The notes under the pieces are model-generated. The model was given only the letters and a program-made list of their open reading frames with translations. It made no database searches and was not told the DNA's origin. This document shows positions 24,491 through 33,213 of a DNA stretch of 40,338 nt, piece by piece. The stretch spans positions 1 to 40,338 of the forward strand of contig JAYTLK010000115.1 of the NCBI GenBank assembly GCA_043729515.1, written 5' to 3'. The stretch's first letter is position 1. Every line of letters starts with the position of its first letter. Source of the DNA: JANXSS01 sp043729515 (lineage in GTDB: Bacteria > Pseudomonadota > Gammaproteobacteria > Burkholderiales > Burkholderiaceae_D). Both the position numbers and the translations under genes were made by a program.

Positions 24491-25642
24491 ATGCCGAATT
24501 GGCTGTTACCTGAAAACATTGCAGATGTTCTGCCGTCCGAAGCGCGCAAGATCGAGGAATTGCGGCGCGCGATGCTGGACCGGTTTCGGTCGTACGGCTA
24601 TGAACTGGTCATGCCGCCGATGCTGGAATACATCGACAGCCTCCTGACCGGCGCTGGCCAGGATCTGAACCTGCGCACCTTCAAGCTGGTCGATCAATTG
24701 TCGGGCCGAACAATGGGCGTGCGCGCGGACATGACCACCCAGGTGGCACGGATCGATGCCCACCTGTTGAACCGGCGCTCGGTGACACGCTTGTGTTACG
24801 CCGGCAGCGTGTTGCACACCCGCCCGAGCGGCCTGCACGCAACCCGCGAGCCGCTGCAGATCGGCGCAGAGATCTACGGCCATGCCGGTCTGGAAGCCGA
24901 TGCGGAAATCCAGCGGCTGGCACTGGAATGCCTGGCCCTGGCGGGCATCGACGATGTGCGCCTCGATCTGTGTCATGTCGGCGTGGTCAGGGCGATCCTG
25001 GCGGCGGACGCGGCGGCGCAGGCAGGGGAAGCGGAGCTGTTCGGTCTGCTGCGTACCAAGGACATGCCCGGCTTGCGCCAACTCTGTGCCGGTTACACGC
25101 CTGGCACAGCGCAGGCATTGCTGGCACTGCCCGGACTCTATGGCGACATCGACGTCATTGACCGTGCCCACGCGGCGCTGCCGGCTCTGCCCGGCATCGT
25201 GCAGGCGCTCGATGAGCTGTCGATGCTGGTGCAACTGGCAGGCAAGGCGCACGTCACCGTCGACCTGGCAGACCTGCGTGGTTATCAATATGAAAGCGGC
25301 GCAATGTTCGCTCTGTATGTGCCCAATCTGCCGAATGCAGTGGCGCGTGGCGGACGTTACGATCATGTCGGCGAGGCATTCGGGCGTGCTCGGCCGGCAA
25401 CCGGGTTTTCCCTGGATCTGCGGGAGCTTGCACGCTTGTTGCCGGTGGCGCCGCGCACATCTTCCATTCATGCGCCCTGGGGTACCGATCCGCGCCTGCA
25501 CGGACGTATTGCAGAGTTGCGTGCAGCCGGTGAAATCGTGATCCAGAGCCTGCCCGGCCATGGTGATGAACTCGACGAATTCGATTGCGATCGGGCGCTG
25601 TCGCTCGACGGCGATCAATGGACCATCAAACACTTAGGCTGA
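24491..25642 (+). CDS. hisZ: ATP phosphoribosyltransferase regulatory subunit HisZ
   Basis: 383 residues. A HisRS-like protein without aminoacylation function that pairs with short-form HisG in the first step of histidine synthesis and gives it feedback control. The fold shows as WLLPENIADVLPSEARKIEEL, a degenerate class II motif (GVRADMTTQVARID) and RLCYAGSVLHTRPSG in place of motif 2, whose catalytic FRHE signature is missing. It has no anticodon-binding domain. The hflC-hisZ-purA order is characteristic of betaproteobacteria; the partner hisG is not in this window. It is a paralogue of hisS at 15802. Confidence 0.95.
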   Translation: MPNWLLPENIADVLPSEARKIEELRRAMLDRFRSYGYELVMPPMLEYIDSLLTGAGQDLNLRTFKLVDQLSGRTMGVRADMTTQVARIDAHLLNRRSVTRLCYAGSVLHTRPSGLHATREPLQIGAEIYGHAGLEADAEIQRLALECLALAGIDDVRLDLCHVGVVRAILAADAAAQAGEAELFGLLRTKDMPGLRQLCAGYTPGTAQALLALPGLYGDIDVIDRAHAALPALPGIVQALDELSMLVQLAGKAHVTVDLADLRGYQYESGAMFALYVPNLPNAVARGGRYDHVGEAFGRARPATGFSLDLRELARLLPVAPRTSSIHAPWGTDPRLHGRIAELRAAGEIVIQSLPGHGDELDEFDCDRALSLDGDQWTIKHLG

Positions 25643-25645
25643 ACG

Positions 25646-26959
25646 ATGTCACAAAAGAGCACTCCCAGAAACGTCGTCGTCATCGGAACCCAATGGGGCG
25701 ACGAAGGCAAGGGCAAGATCGTCGATTGGCTGACCGACCATGCACAGGCGGTGGTGCGGTTTCAGGGCGGCCATAATGCTGGCCACACGCTGGTCATCGG
25801 CGGCAAGAAGACGGCGCTGCAGCTGATCCCGTCCGGCATCATGCGGCCCGGCGTTGCCTGCTATATCGGCAATGGGGTGGTGTTGTCGGTGCCTGATCTT
25901 TTGCGCGAGATCGACAAGCTGCAGGCCAGCGGCGTCGAAGTCGTCTCCCGCCTGAAAATTTCCGAAGCCTGCCCGGTGATTTTGCCCTATCACACTGCGC
26001 TGGACAGCGCCCGCGAAATCGCCCGTGGCGCCGCCAAGATCGGCACCACCGGCAAGGGAATCGGTCCCGCTTATGAAGACAAGGTGGCGCGGCGCGCGAT
26101 TCGGGTTGCAGACCTGTTGAATGAAGGCCGTTTTGCCGAAAAACTGCGTGAAAACCTGGACTACCATAATTTCGTTCTCACCCAGTACCTGAAGGCCGAT
26201 GCGGTCGACTATCAAAAGACCTACGATGACGCGATGGCCAGCATCGGCCGCATTGCACCGATGGTCTCGGACGTCTCCAGCGACCTGTACGCTGCACATC
26301 ACCGTGGCGCCAATCTCTTGTTCGAAGGCGCGCAGGGCAGCTTGCTCGACGTCGACCATGGCACCTATCCCTTTGTCACATCGAGTAATTGCGTTGCTGG
26401 AAATGCGGCAGCCGGATCAGGTGTCGGGCCGAACATGCTTCATTACATCCTCGGCATCACGAAGGCGTACACGACGCGGGTCGGCTCGGGTCCGTTCCCG
26501 TCCGAACTCACGACGGACGACGGCGTGGGCAAGCACCTCTCGGCGGTAGGTCACGAATTCGGCACGGTGACCGGCCGTGCACGGCGCTGCGGCTGGTTCG
26601 ACGCCGCCCTGCTGAAGCGTTCGATTCAGATCAACGGCGTATCAGGGATGTGCCTGACAAAGCTCGATGTCCTCGATGGATTGGCCAGCTTGAAGATCTG
26701 TACCGGCTATCGACTCGGTGCCCGCACGGTGGACATTTTTCCGGTTGGCGCCGAAGATGCAGCGCGGTGCGAACCGATTTACGAAGAAATGCCGGGCTGG
26801 ACCGAAACGACGGTTGGCGCCAGGTCGCTGGCGGCCTTGCCAGCCAATGCGCGCGCCTATGTCAAGCGGATCGAGGAACTGGTCGGCGTGCCGATCGACA
26901 TGGTGTCGACCGGACCGGACCGTGAAGAGACAATCGTGCTGCGGCACCCGTTCCAGTAA
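25646..26959 (+). CDS. purA: Adenylosuccinate synthetase
   Basis: 437 residues. GTP-driven joining of IMP and aspartate, the first committed step to AMP. Motifs are the P-loop-like GTQWGDEGKGKIVDWL at the N-terminus, GHNAGHTLVIGGKK with the catalytic histidine, GTTGKGIGPAYEDK, and VGSGPFPSEL. It follows hisZ after 3 bases, so the two are co-transcribed; histidine and AMP synthesis are linked metabolically through ATP/AICAR. It is followed after 7 bases by a phosphoribosyltransferase. Confidence 0.97.
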   Translation: MSQKSTPRNVVVIGTQWGDEGKGKIVDWLTDHAQAVVRFQGGHNAGHTLVIGGKKTALQLIPSGIMRPGVACYIGNGVVLSVPDLLREIDKLQASGVEVVSRLKISEACPVILPYHTALDSAREIARGAAKIGTTGKGIGPAYEDKVARRAIRVADLLNEGRFAEKLRENLDYHNFVLTQYLKADAVDYQKTYDDAMASIGRIAPMVSDVSSDLYAAHHRGANLLFEGAQGSLLDVDHGTYPFVTSSNCVAGNAAAGSGVGPNMLHYILGITKAYTTRVGSGPFPSELTTDDGVGKHLSAVGHEFGTVTGRARRCGWFDAALLKRSIQINGVSGMCLTKLDVLDGLASLKICTGYRLGARTVDIFPVGAEDAARCEPIYEEMPGWTETTVGARSLAALPANARAYVKRIEELVGVPIDMVSTGPDREETIVLRHPFQ

Positions 26960-26966
26960 CGCGAGG

Positions 26967-27491
26967 GTGGAGCAGCCGCTACCGGCGTCGACGCCTGATC
27001 ACCTCTGGATCGGCTGGGAGGACTATCACCGCGCCATCGAAAAACTTGCGCTGCTGGTACATGCTTCCGGCTGGCAATTCGATCAGGTGTTATGCCTGGC
27101 GCGTGGTGGGTTACGACCAGGAGACGTGATTTCCCGGTTGTTCAACTTGCCGCTGGCGATTCTGGCAACCAGTTCCTATCGCGCCGGTGGCGGCACGGAA
27201 CAGGGTCGGCTGGACATTGCGGCCAGCGTGACGATGGCACGGGGCAGTCTGGATGGAAGGATTTTGCTGGTTGATGATCTGGTCGATTCAGGCGTCACGC
27301 TGCAGCAGGTGCAAGCGCAATTGCTGCGCTCTGAGCCGGCGGTGACCGAAGTACGAACTGCGGTCATCTGGTACAAGCAATGCTCTGCGTTGAAGCCGGA
27401 TTATTTTCTGCATCATCTGCACGGCAATCCTTGGATTCACCAGCCGTTCGAGCGATACGACGGCATGGGATTCGACCAGCTGCAGGGGTAG
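26967..27491 (+). CDS. Phosphoribosyltransferase family protein (purine salvage type)
   Basis: 174 residues from GTG 26967. The PRPP-binding motif ILLVDDLVDSGVTL and the upstream CLARGGLRPGDVISR loop are those of type I phosphoribosyltransferases such as Gpt/Hpt. The C-terminal PWIHQPFERYD is typical of the xanthine/hypoxanthine-like branch. It lies 7 bases after purA, so a role in purine salvage is likely but the base used is not predictable. The start is uncertain because no ATG is available near purA and the GCGAGG site is very close to the GTG. A terminator follows at 27541. Confidence 0.85.
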   Translation: MEQPLPASTPDHLWIGWEDYHRAIEKLALLVHASGWQFDQVLCLARGGLRPGDVISRLFNLPLAILATSSYRAGGGTEQGRLDIAASVTMARGSLDGRILLVDDLVDSGVTLQQVQAQLLRSEPAVTEVRTAVIWYKQCSALKPDYFLHHLHGNPWIHQPFERYDGMGFDQLQG

Positions 27492-27540
27492 GAGCCGGAG
27501 GGGTACAAGAGCCAGATCGGCAATATCCAATGGACATAAA

Positions 27541-27566
27541 AAAACCCGCTACGCATAGCGGGTTTT
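27541..27566. terminator. Bidirectional Rho-independent terminator
   Basis: Perfect 11-bp stem AAAACCCGCTA / TAGCGGGTTTT with a CGCA loop. On the plus strand it ends the hisZ-purA-phosphoribosyltransferase transcript. On the minus strand it is followed by a run of seven U and lies 10 bases past the tRNA-Leu 3' end, so it also ends that transcript. Confidence 0.93.
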
Positions 27567-27576
27567 ACTGAAACCG

Positions 27577-27661
27577 TGGTGCCCACGGAGGGACTCGAAC
27601 CCCCACACCCAAAGGCACATGGACCTGAACCATGCGCGTCTACCAATTCCGCCACGTGGGC
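27577..27661 (-). tRNA. tRNA-Leu (anticodon CAG)
   Basis: 85 bases including an encoded CCA. Acceptor stem GCCCACG/CGTGGGC, D-arm GGCGGAATTGGTAGACGC, anticodon stem CATGG/CCATG with loop TTCAGGT giving anticodon CAG (reads CUG), a class II variable arm, and T-arm GGGGGTTCGAGTCCCTC. CUG is a very frequent Leu codon in these genes. It has its own strong promoter and terminator, opposite to the surrounding genes. Confidence 0.97.
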
Positions 27662-27676
27662 CTTGCAAAGACAGCG

Positions 27677-27704
27677 ATTATAGCGAAAAAAAGCATGAAG
27701 TCAA
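27677..27704 (-). promoter_or_regulatory. Sigma-70 promoter of tRNA-Leu
   Basis: On the minus strand: TTGACT (-35), 16-base spacer with a T run, TATAAT (-10, perfect). The predicted start is about 8 bases before the tRNA 5' end. Confidence 0.85.
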
Positions 27705-27869
27705 TTGTGACGGCGGAAACCACGCGAAAAATTGCGGTCCAAATATCCCGATGAAGAGTAGACAGTGTAGGTGAATCACGCATGGCACGCTGTCCTCCGT
27801 TACACTAGCGCCCTAGATGCCACTGCAACAACGGCAATCGAACACTTACCATAAAGAACCGAATCAGCC

Positions 27870-30347
27870 TTGAACCAATTTACTTATACCATTCCCAGCC
27901 GAGAGGAAATTCTCGGCATTCTCCGCAAATCCGGCGAGCCGCAGGACATCGTCGCCATCGCCGCCGTCCTGGATGTCAAGCCGGATGAAATGGATGGCCT
28001 GACGCGGCGTTTGAATGCAATGGAACGTGACGGCCAGATCAAGCCCGATCGTACGGGAAACTACCAACTTGCCAATACCACCAGCTTCATCGAAGGCCGG
28101 GTATCAAGCCACCGCGATGGCTATGGCTTTCTGATCCCGGACGAGGGCGGCGACGACATCTTCCTGCCTGAGAAAGAAATGCAGAAAGTGCTGAACGGCG
28201 ACCGGGTCCAGGCGCGCCTGATCGGCACTGATCGCCGCGGCCGGCCGGAAGGCACGATCGTCGAAGTCGTCAGCCGTGCCAACACGCATGTGATCGGGCG
28301 CCTGCTGAATGAAAACGGAGTCTGGATCATCGCTCCTGAAGACAAGCGCATCGGCCAGGACATCCTGCTGGCCGGATCACCCGGCAAGGCAAAATCCGGC
28401 CAGGTGGTCAGCGTCGAATTGATCGAGCAACCGACGCGTTATGCGCAAGCGGTCGGCAAGATCGCCGAGGTGCTGGGCGACATCGACGACCCCGGCATGG
28501 AAATCGAAATCGCGGTACGCAAGTTCGGCGTGCCGCATGAATTCTCGGAAGCCGCCAAAAAGCTGGCGGCGAAACTGCCGTCCGAAGTACGCCCGGCGGA
28601 TCTGGCCGAACGGGTCGACCTGCGCGACGTGCCGCTTGTGACGATCGACGGCGAAGACGCGCGTGATTTCGATGATGCGGTGTATTGCGAGCCGGTCAGG
28701 ATCGGCCGTGAGGATGGCTTTCGCCTGATTGTCGCGATTGCGGACGTCAGCCATTACGTCAAGCCGAATGATGCGCTGGACGTTGACGCGCTCGAGCGCA
28801 GCACCTCCGTGTATTTCCCGCGCCGGGTAATTCCGATGCTGCCGGAAAAACTGTCCAACGGACTATGCTCGCTCAATCCCGCGGTCGACCGTCTGACGCT
28901 GGTATGCGATTGCGTCATCACTGCAACCGGGGAAGTGACTGCCTATCAATTTTATCCGGCAGTGATCCATTCGGCTGCACGCCTGACGTACAACGAAGTG
29001 GCCGCGATCCTGTCGAACACGAAAGGCATCGACGCTGCCAAGCGGCCTGGCCTAGTGCCGCATCTGTTGCATCTCAACGAGGTGTATCACGCGTTGCTGA
29101 AGGCACGGCATGCACGCGGCGCGATCGATTTCGAGACAACCGAAACCTACATCGTCTGCAACGCGATGGGCAAGATCGAACAGATCCTGCCGCGCACCCG
29201 CAACGACGCTCACAAGATCATCGAAGAATGCATGCTGGCGGCGAATGTCTGCGCCGCCGACCTGCTGGAGCGTCACAAGCATCCGGCGGTCTATCGCGTT
29301 CATGCGCAGCCGACGAAGGAAAAACTGACGCAACTGCGCACCTTCCTGAAGCAACTTGGCCTGCACCTCGGCGGCGGCGACACGCCGACGGCGTCCGACT
29401 ATGCAGCACTGATGCCGAAGATTAAAACCCGTCCCGACGCCGTCCTGCTGCAGACGATGCTGCTGCGCTCGATGCAGCAGGCAGTCTACAGCCCGGACAA
29501 CATCGGTCATTTCGGTCTTTCGTATGCAGCCTATGCGCACTTCACCAGCCCGATCCGGCGTTATCCGGACCTGCTGACGCATCGCGCCATCAAGGCGGTG
29601 TTGAAAGGCAAGCGCTATGATCCGAAAGGCTTTGACGCCGGCAGTTTGAACACCACGCTTTCGCCTGCCGCACGGCGCCAGCAGGCGGCCGACAAGGTGT
29701 CGGGCAAGAAGCGGCCGCAAGGCGACCATGCGGTCTGGGAAGCGCTCGGCATCCACTGCTCGGCCAACGAGCGGCGCGCCGACGAAGCCTCGCGCGACGT
29801 CGAAGCCTGGCTGAAGTGCTTTTTCATCCGCGACAAGCTGGGCGAGGAATTCACGGGCACGATTTCCGGCGTGGCGACGTTTGGCATCTTCGTCCAGCTT
29901 GATGCCTTGTTCATCGAGGGCCTGGTGCACGTGACCGAACTGGGGGCGGACTATTTTCAGTATGACGACGCGCGGCATGAACTGCGCGGCGAGCGCACCG
30001 GCAAGCGATATCAGCTGACGGACCGGGTGACCGTTCAGGTTAGCCGGGTCGACCTCGATGCGCGCAAGATCGATCTGCGACTGGTCAATGAGCCGGGCAT
30101 CAAGAGCTTGCTGAAAAATGAAGCAAAGGGTGGCAATGGCGACACTGCTGCCGCTGAAGAAGGAAACGACGAATCTGGCAATGTGCACCGGGACGGACAG
30201 AAATCCGGCAAGTCCGGAAAGACCGATGCATCAACATCCGCGAAATCGGCAAGATCCGGTAAATCGACTGGCGCATCGGGTGGCACGACAGGTGCCAGGA
30301 GCGATGAGTCCGCGTTGACGGCTAGCAAGAAAAAGAGCCGGCCATGA
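27870..30347 (+). CDS. rnr: Ribonuclease R
   Basis: 825 residues. Processive 3'-5' exoribonuclease that degrades structured RNA and takes part in rRNA quality control. Domains in order: an N-terminal winged-helix (about 10-65), cold-shock domains (about 70-240), the RNB catalytic domain with DGEDARDFDDA (D260-D269) coordinating Mg, an S1 domain (GEEFTGTISGVATFGIFVQ) and a basic, Ser/Lys/Gly-rich tail of about 70 residues. The start is TTG 27870; the first in-frame ATG cuts into the winged-helix domain. The gap to the tRNA-Leu promoter (27705-27869) shows no clear promoter boxes for this gene. Its stop overlaps rlmB as ATGA. Confidence 0.95.
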   Translation: MNQFTYTIPSREEILGILRKSGEPQDIVAIAAVLDVKPDEMDGLTRRLNAMERDGQIKPDRTGNYQLANTTSFIEGRVSSHRDGYGFLIPDEGGDDIFLPEKEMQKVLNGDRVQARLIGTDRRGRPEGTIVEVVSRANTHVIGRLLNENGVWIIAPEDKRIGQDILLAGSPGKAKSGQVVSVELIEQPTRYAQAVGKIAEVLGDIDDPGMEIEIAVRKFGVPHEFSEAAKKLAAKLPSEVRPADLAERVDLRDVPLVTIDGEDARDFDDAVYCEPVRIGREDGFRLIVAIADVSHYVKPNDALDVDALERSTSVYFPRRVIPMLPEKLSNGLCSLNPAVDRLTLVCDCVITATGEVTAYQFYPAVIHSAARLTYNEVAAILSNTKGIDAAKRPGLVPHLLHLNEVYHALLKARHARGAIDFETTETYIVCNAMGKIEQILPRTRNDAHKIIEECMLAANVCAADLLERHKHPAVYRVHAQPTKEKLTQLRTFLKQLGLHLGGGDTPTASDYAALMPKIKTRPDAVLLQTMLLRSMQQAVYSPDNIGHFGLSYAAYAHFTSPIRRYPDLLTHRAIKAVLKGKRYDPKGFDAGSLNTTLSPAARRQQAADKVSGKKRPQGDHAVWEALGIHCSANERRADEASRDVEAWLKCFFIRDKLGEEFTGTISGVATFGIFVQLDALFIEGLVHVTELGADYFQYDDARHELRGERTGKRYQLTDRVTVQVSRVDLDARKIDLRLVNEPGIKSLLKNEAKGGNGDTAAAEEGNDESGNVHRDGQKSGKSGKTDASTSAKSARSGKSTGASGGTTGARSDESALTASKKKSRP

Positions 30348-31084
30348 AAAGCAAAATGATTTTCGGCTTTCACGCCGTCACGGCCCGCCTGCGGCATGAG
30401 GCGTCCAGCGTCGAAGAGATTTATGTCGATGCCGGGCGCGAGGATCGCCGCATGCAGGAATTGTTGCGCGCGGCAAAAGCGGTCAACGTGCGCATCATCC
30501 AGGCCGACGATGCGCGACTGTCGAACATCGTCGGTACCCGGCGCCATCAGGGCGTGGTGGCGAAGGCCGGCGAGCTTTCGCTGGCGCGCAATCTGGACGA
30601 ACTCCTTGACGCCATCGACGGACCGCCGCTGATCCTGATCCTGGACGGCATCACCGACCCGCACAATCTCGGCGCCTGCCTGCGCGTGGCCGACGGCGCC
30701 GGCGCCCACGCCGTGATTGCGCCGAAGGATCGGGCCGTTGGCTTGAATGCGACTGCTGCCAAGGTGGCCAGCGGCGCGGCAGAAAGCGTGCCCTACATTA
30801 CGGTCACCAACCTGGCCCGTACCCTGCGTGAGTTGAAGGAGCGCGACATCGTGCTGATTGGCACGACCGACGACGCCGAAAAAAGCCTGTACGAGGCTGA
30901 TTTCACAGGCGGCGCGGCGCTGGTGATGGGCTCGGAAGGCGAAGGCATGCGACGCCTGACGCGCGACACCTGCGACGTCCTGGTGTCGGTGCCGATGTTC
31001 GGCGCCGTCGAAAGCCTGAACGTGTCGGTGACGTCCGGCGTCTGCCTGTACGAAGCCCGGCGTCAGCGCATCGCCCGGGTCTAG
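30344..31084 (+). CDS. rlmB: 23S rRNA (guanosine(2251)-2'-O)-methyltransferase RlmB
   Basis: 246 residues. SpoU-type (SPOUT knot) methyltransferase for Gm2251 in the ribosomal P loop. The N-terminal substrate-binding domain begins MIFGFHAVTARL. The knot domain carries LDGITDPHNLGACLRVADG, ALVMGSEGEGMRRL and VPMFGAVESLNVSVTSGVCLYE, the three SpoU motifs. Coupled to rnr, the same pairing as in E. coli. Confidence 0.97.
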   Translation: MKSKMIFGFHAVTARLRHEASSVEEIYVDAGREDRRMQELLRAAKAVNVRIIQADDARLSNIVGTRRHQGVVAKAGELSLARNLDELLDAIDGPPLILILDGITDPHNLGACLRVADGAGAHAVIAPKDRAVGLNATAAKVASGAAESVPYITVTNLARTLRELKERDIVLIGTTDDAEKSLYEADFTGGAALVMGSEGEGMRRLTRDTCDVLVSVPMFGAVESLNVSVTSGVCLYEARRQRIARV

Positions 31085-31088
31085 CGCC

Positions 31089-31838
31089 ATGTTCGCGCGC
31101 GTGCGAGAAGACCTTGTCAGCATCATGGAACGCGATCCGGCGGCGCGCAGTGCCTGGGAAGTCATCACCTGCTATCCGGGGTTCCATGCGATCGTCATGC
31201 ACGGCTGGGCCGCGTGGTGCTGGCGGCGCAACCTGAAATGGCTCGGGCGGTTCACCTCGCAGATCGCCCGCTGGCTGACGGGTATCGAGATCCATCCAGG
31301 CGCCACCATCGGCCGGCGGGTGTTCATCGATCATGGCTTCGGCGTGGTGATCGGCGAGACCGCCGAGATCGGTGACGATTGCACCATCTACCAGGGCGTG
31401 ACGCTCGGCGGCACGTCGCTCAGCAAGGGCGCCAAGCGGCATCCGACACTTGCGCGCGGCGTCATCATCGGCGCTGGCGCCAAGGTGCTCGGCAGCTTCA
31501 CGGTCGGCGAAGGCGCTAAGGTCGGATCGAACGCGGTCGTGACCAAGGAAGTGCCGGCGGGCGCCACCGCCGTCGGCAACCCCGCACGCATCATCCCGAA
31601 GGAGCGCGGCGACCCGCGCGAGGAGGCGGCAGCCCGGATGTTCGCCGCCTATGGCGTGACGCCCGATGGCGACGATCCGCTGTCGAAAGCCCTGCACGGC
31701 CTGATCGACAACGCGGCTTCGCAGGAACATCAGATCGCCCGTATCCTTGCTTCGCTGAAATGTGCCGGCATCGACTGCGAGACATTGGCCGATGCAGAAA
31801 AATTCGATCCGGCGGAAATGAACAAACTGGTGGAGTAA
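31089..31838 (+). CDS. cysE: Serine O-acetyltransferase
   Basis: 249 residues. It makes O-acetylserine from serine and acetyl-CoA, the first step to cysteine. The N-terminal helical part is short; the left-handed beta helix of hexapeptide repeats covers about 65-175 (GIEIHPGATIGRRVFIDHG, GVVIGETAEIGDDCTIYQG, GVIIGAGAKVLG), with the catalytic histidine in IDHGFG. The tail after about 180 is Ala/Glu-rich. It lies 4 bases after rlmB and converges on lpxH with only 10 bases between. Confidence 0.94.
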   Translation: MFARVREDLVSIMERDPAARSAWEVITCYPGFHAIVMHGWAAWCWRRNLKWLGRFTSQIARWLTGIEIHPGATIGRRVFIDHGFGVVIGETAEIGDDCTIYQGVTLGGTSLSKGAKRHPTLARGVIIGAGAKVLGSFTVGEGAKVGSNAVVTKEVPAGATAVGNPARIIPKERGDPREEAAARMFAAYGVTPDGDDPLSKALHGLIDNAASQEHQIARILASLKCAGIDCETLADAEKFDPAEMNKLVE

Positions 31839-31848
31839 CGCGGCGGCT

Positions 31849-32580
31849 TCAGAGTGACAGGGGCAGGACGCTCCCATCCAATCCGATTGCCAATCCTCCA
31901 CCACGTGGCAAGGTGCCCTCGCAATCCCAATCAGGCAGCACATACCGCGTCCTGGCACGCCCATCGTCTCCTTGCGTGCGATGCAGGGCAGGGCGGTGCG
32001 TGTGGCCGTGAATGAAACAGGTGGTGCCGCTGGCGGCAACCAGATCGGCAATCGCCTGCGGGTGCACGTCCATGATGTCGGCGCTCTTGCCGCGTTGTGC
32101 CGCACGGCTGCCTTCGCGCATCCCTGCAATCAGTTGCAACCGCTCGGACAGCGGACGGGCAAGAAATGCAGCCTGCCACGCCGGGGTGCGAACCTGCCGT
32201 CGAAACATCTGGTAGGCGCTGTCGTCGGTACACTGGGCGTCGCCATGGGCCAGCAGGATGGGTCGGCTCGCGATCGTCACGATGCTCGGGTCTGGAAGGA
32301 TTGTCAGGCCGGCCGCCGCGGCGAACACCGGCCCCAGCAAAAAATCCCGATTGCCTGCCATCCAGTACAGCGCGACGCCAGCCTCATGCACGTGCCGCAG
32401 GCTTTCAACGACCTGGGCATTGAACGGCAGATCGATTGCATCATCCCCAGGCCAGGCTTCGAACAGGTCGCCGAGCACATAGAGGCTGCTGGCTTGGCAG
32501 GCATGGCGTTCCAGGAATGCGAAAAACGCCTGCGCAGTGCGCGGGCCGGCGGCATCGAGATGGATGTCCGACACCAGCAC
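31849..32580 (-). CDS. lpxH: UDP-2,3-diacylglucosamine diphosphatase LpxH
   Basis: 243 residues if started at GTG 32580. Calcineurin-like phosphoesterase that makes lipid X in lipid A synthesis at the inner membrane. The metal-ligand motifs are SDIHL, LGDLFEAWPGDD, GNRDFLLG, HGDAQCTDD and HGHTHRPA. The GTG start leaves MLVSDIHL, two or three residues short of the first beta strand of E. coli LpxH, and has no ribosome site. The frame stays open upstream to 32649, where a CTG overlaps the ppiB stop (CTGA) with GAGG 4 bases upstream; that start would give 266 residues. The function is secure, the start is not. Confidence 0.92.
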   Translation of the reverse strand: MLVSDIHLDAAGPRTAQAFFAFLERHACQASSLYVLGDLFEAWPGDDAIDLPFNAQVVESLRHVHEAGVALYWMAGNRDFLLGPVFAAAAGLTILPDPSIVTIASRPILLAHGDAQCTDDSAYQMFRRQVRTPAWQAAFLARPLSERLQLIAGMREGSRAAQRGKSADIMDVHPQAIADLVAASGTTCFIHGHTHRPALHRTQGDDGRARTRYVLPDWDCEGTLPRGGGLAIGLDGSVLPLSL

Positions 32581-32645
32581 CGCAGCATAGGCGCGGTGCC
32601 GGCAATCGATTGCTGCCGGGTCGGCGGCAGCGAAGACCGGTTGAT

Positions 32646-33134
32646 TCAGACGACCTCGGCTTTTTCGATCACGACATCCTCGACCGGCACATCGGAAAAC
32701 ATGCCGATACGGCCAGTCTTGACTGCCTGGATGCGGTCCACCACATCGGTGCCCTCGACAACCTTGCCGAAGACACAGTAACCCCAGTTGGCTTCGCCGG
32801 CGTGGTCGAGAAAGGTATTGTCCTTGACGTTGATGAAGAACTGGGCGGATGCCGAATGCGGGTCGGCAGTGCGGGCCATGGCCACCGTGTAGTGATCGTT
32901 CTTCAGGCCGTTCTTGGCTTCGTTTTCAACCGTTGCCCCGGTGGGTTTCTGTTTCATGCCGGGCTGGAAGCCGCCGCCCTGTACCATGAAATTATCGATC
33001 ACACGATGAAAGATCGTGCCGTCGTAATGGCCGGCCTTGACGTAGTTCAGGAAATTCTCGACAGTCTTCGGCGCCTTCTCGGCGTCGAGCGCGATCTTGA
33101 TTGCGCCGTGGTTGGTGGTCAGGAGTACAGCCAT
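32646..33134 (-). CDS. ppiB: Cytoplasmic peptidyl-prolyl cis-trans isomerase (cyclophilin B type)
   Basis: 162 residues, no signal peptide. The cyclophilin active site is FHRVIDNFMVQGG (Arg, Phe, Met, Gln), with AMARTADPHSASAQFFIN and GYCVFGKVVEG downstream, as in bacterial PpiB. Ribosome site GAGG is 7 bases before the ATG. It follows the periplasmic paralogue ppiA after 79 bases and is probably followed by overlapping lpxH translation. Confidence 0.95.
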   Translation of the reverse strand: MAVLLTTNHGAIKIALDAEKAPKTVENFLNYVKAGHYDGTIFHRVIDNFMVQGGGFQPGMKQKPTGATVENEAKNGLKNDHYTVAMARTADPHSASAQFFINVKDNTFLDHAGEANWGYCVFGKVVEGTDVVDRIQAVKTGRIGMFSDVPVEDVVIEKAEVV

Positions 33135-33213
33135 GATGAGCCTCGAAAAAGTTAGGTGGAAAAAATGAATTCGTTCTGGCGTGCCAGACTGAACATGGTC
33201 AGCCGACGGCCGC

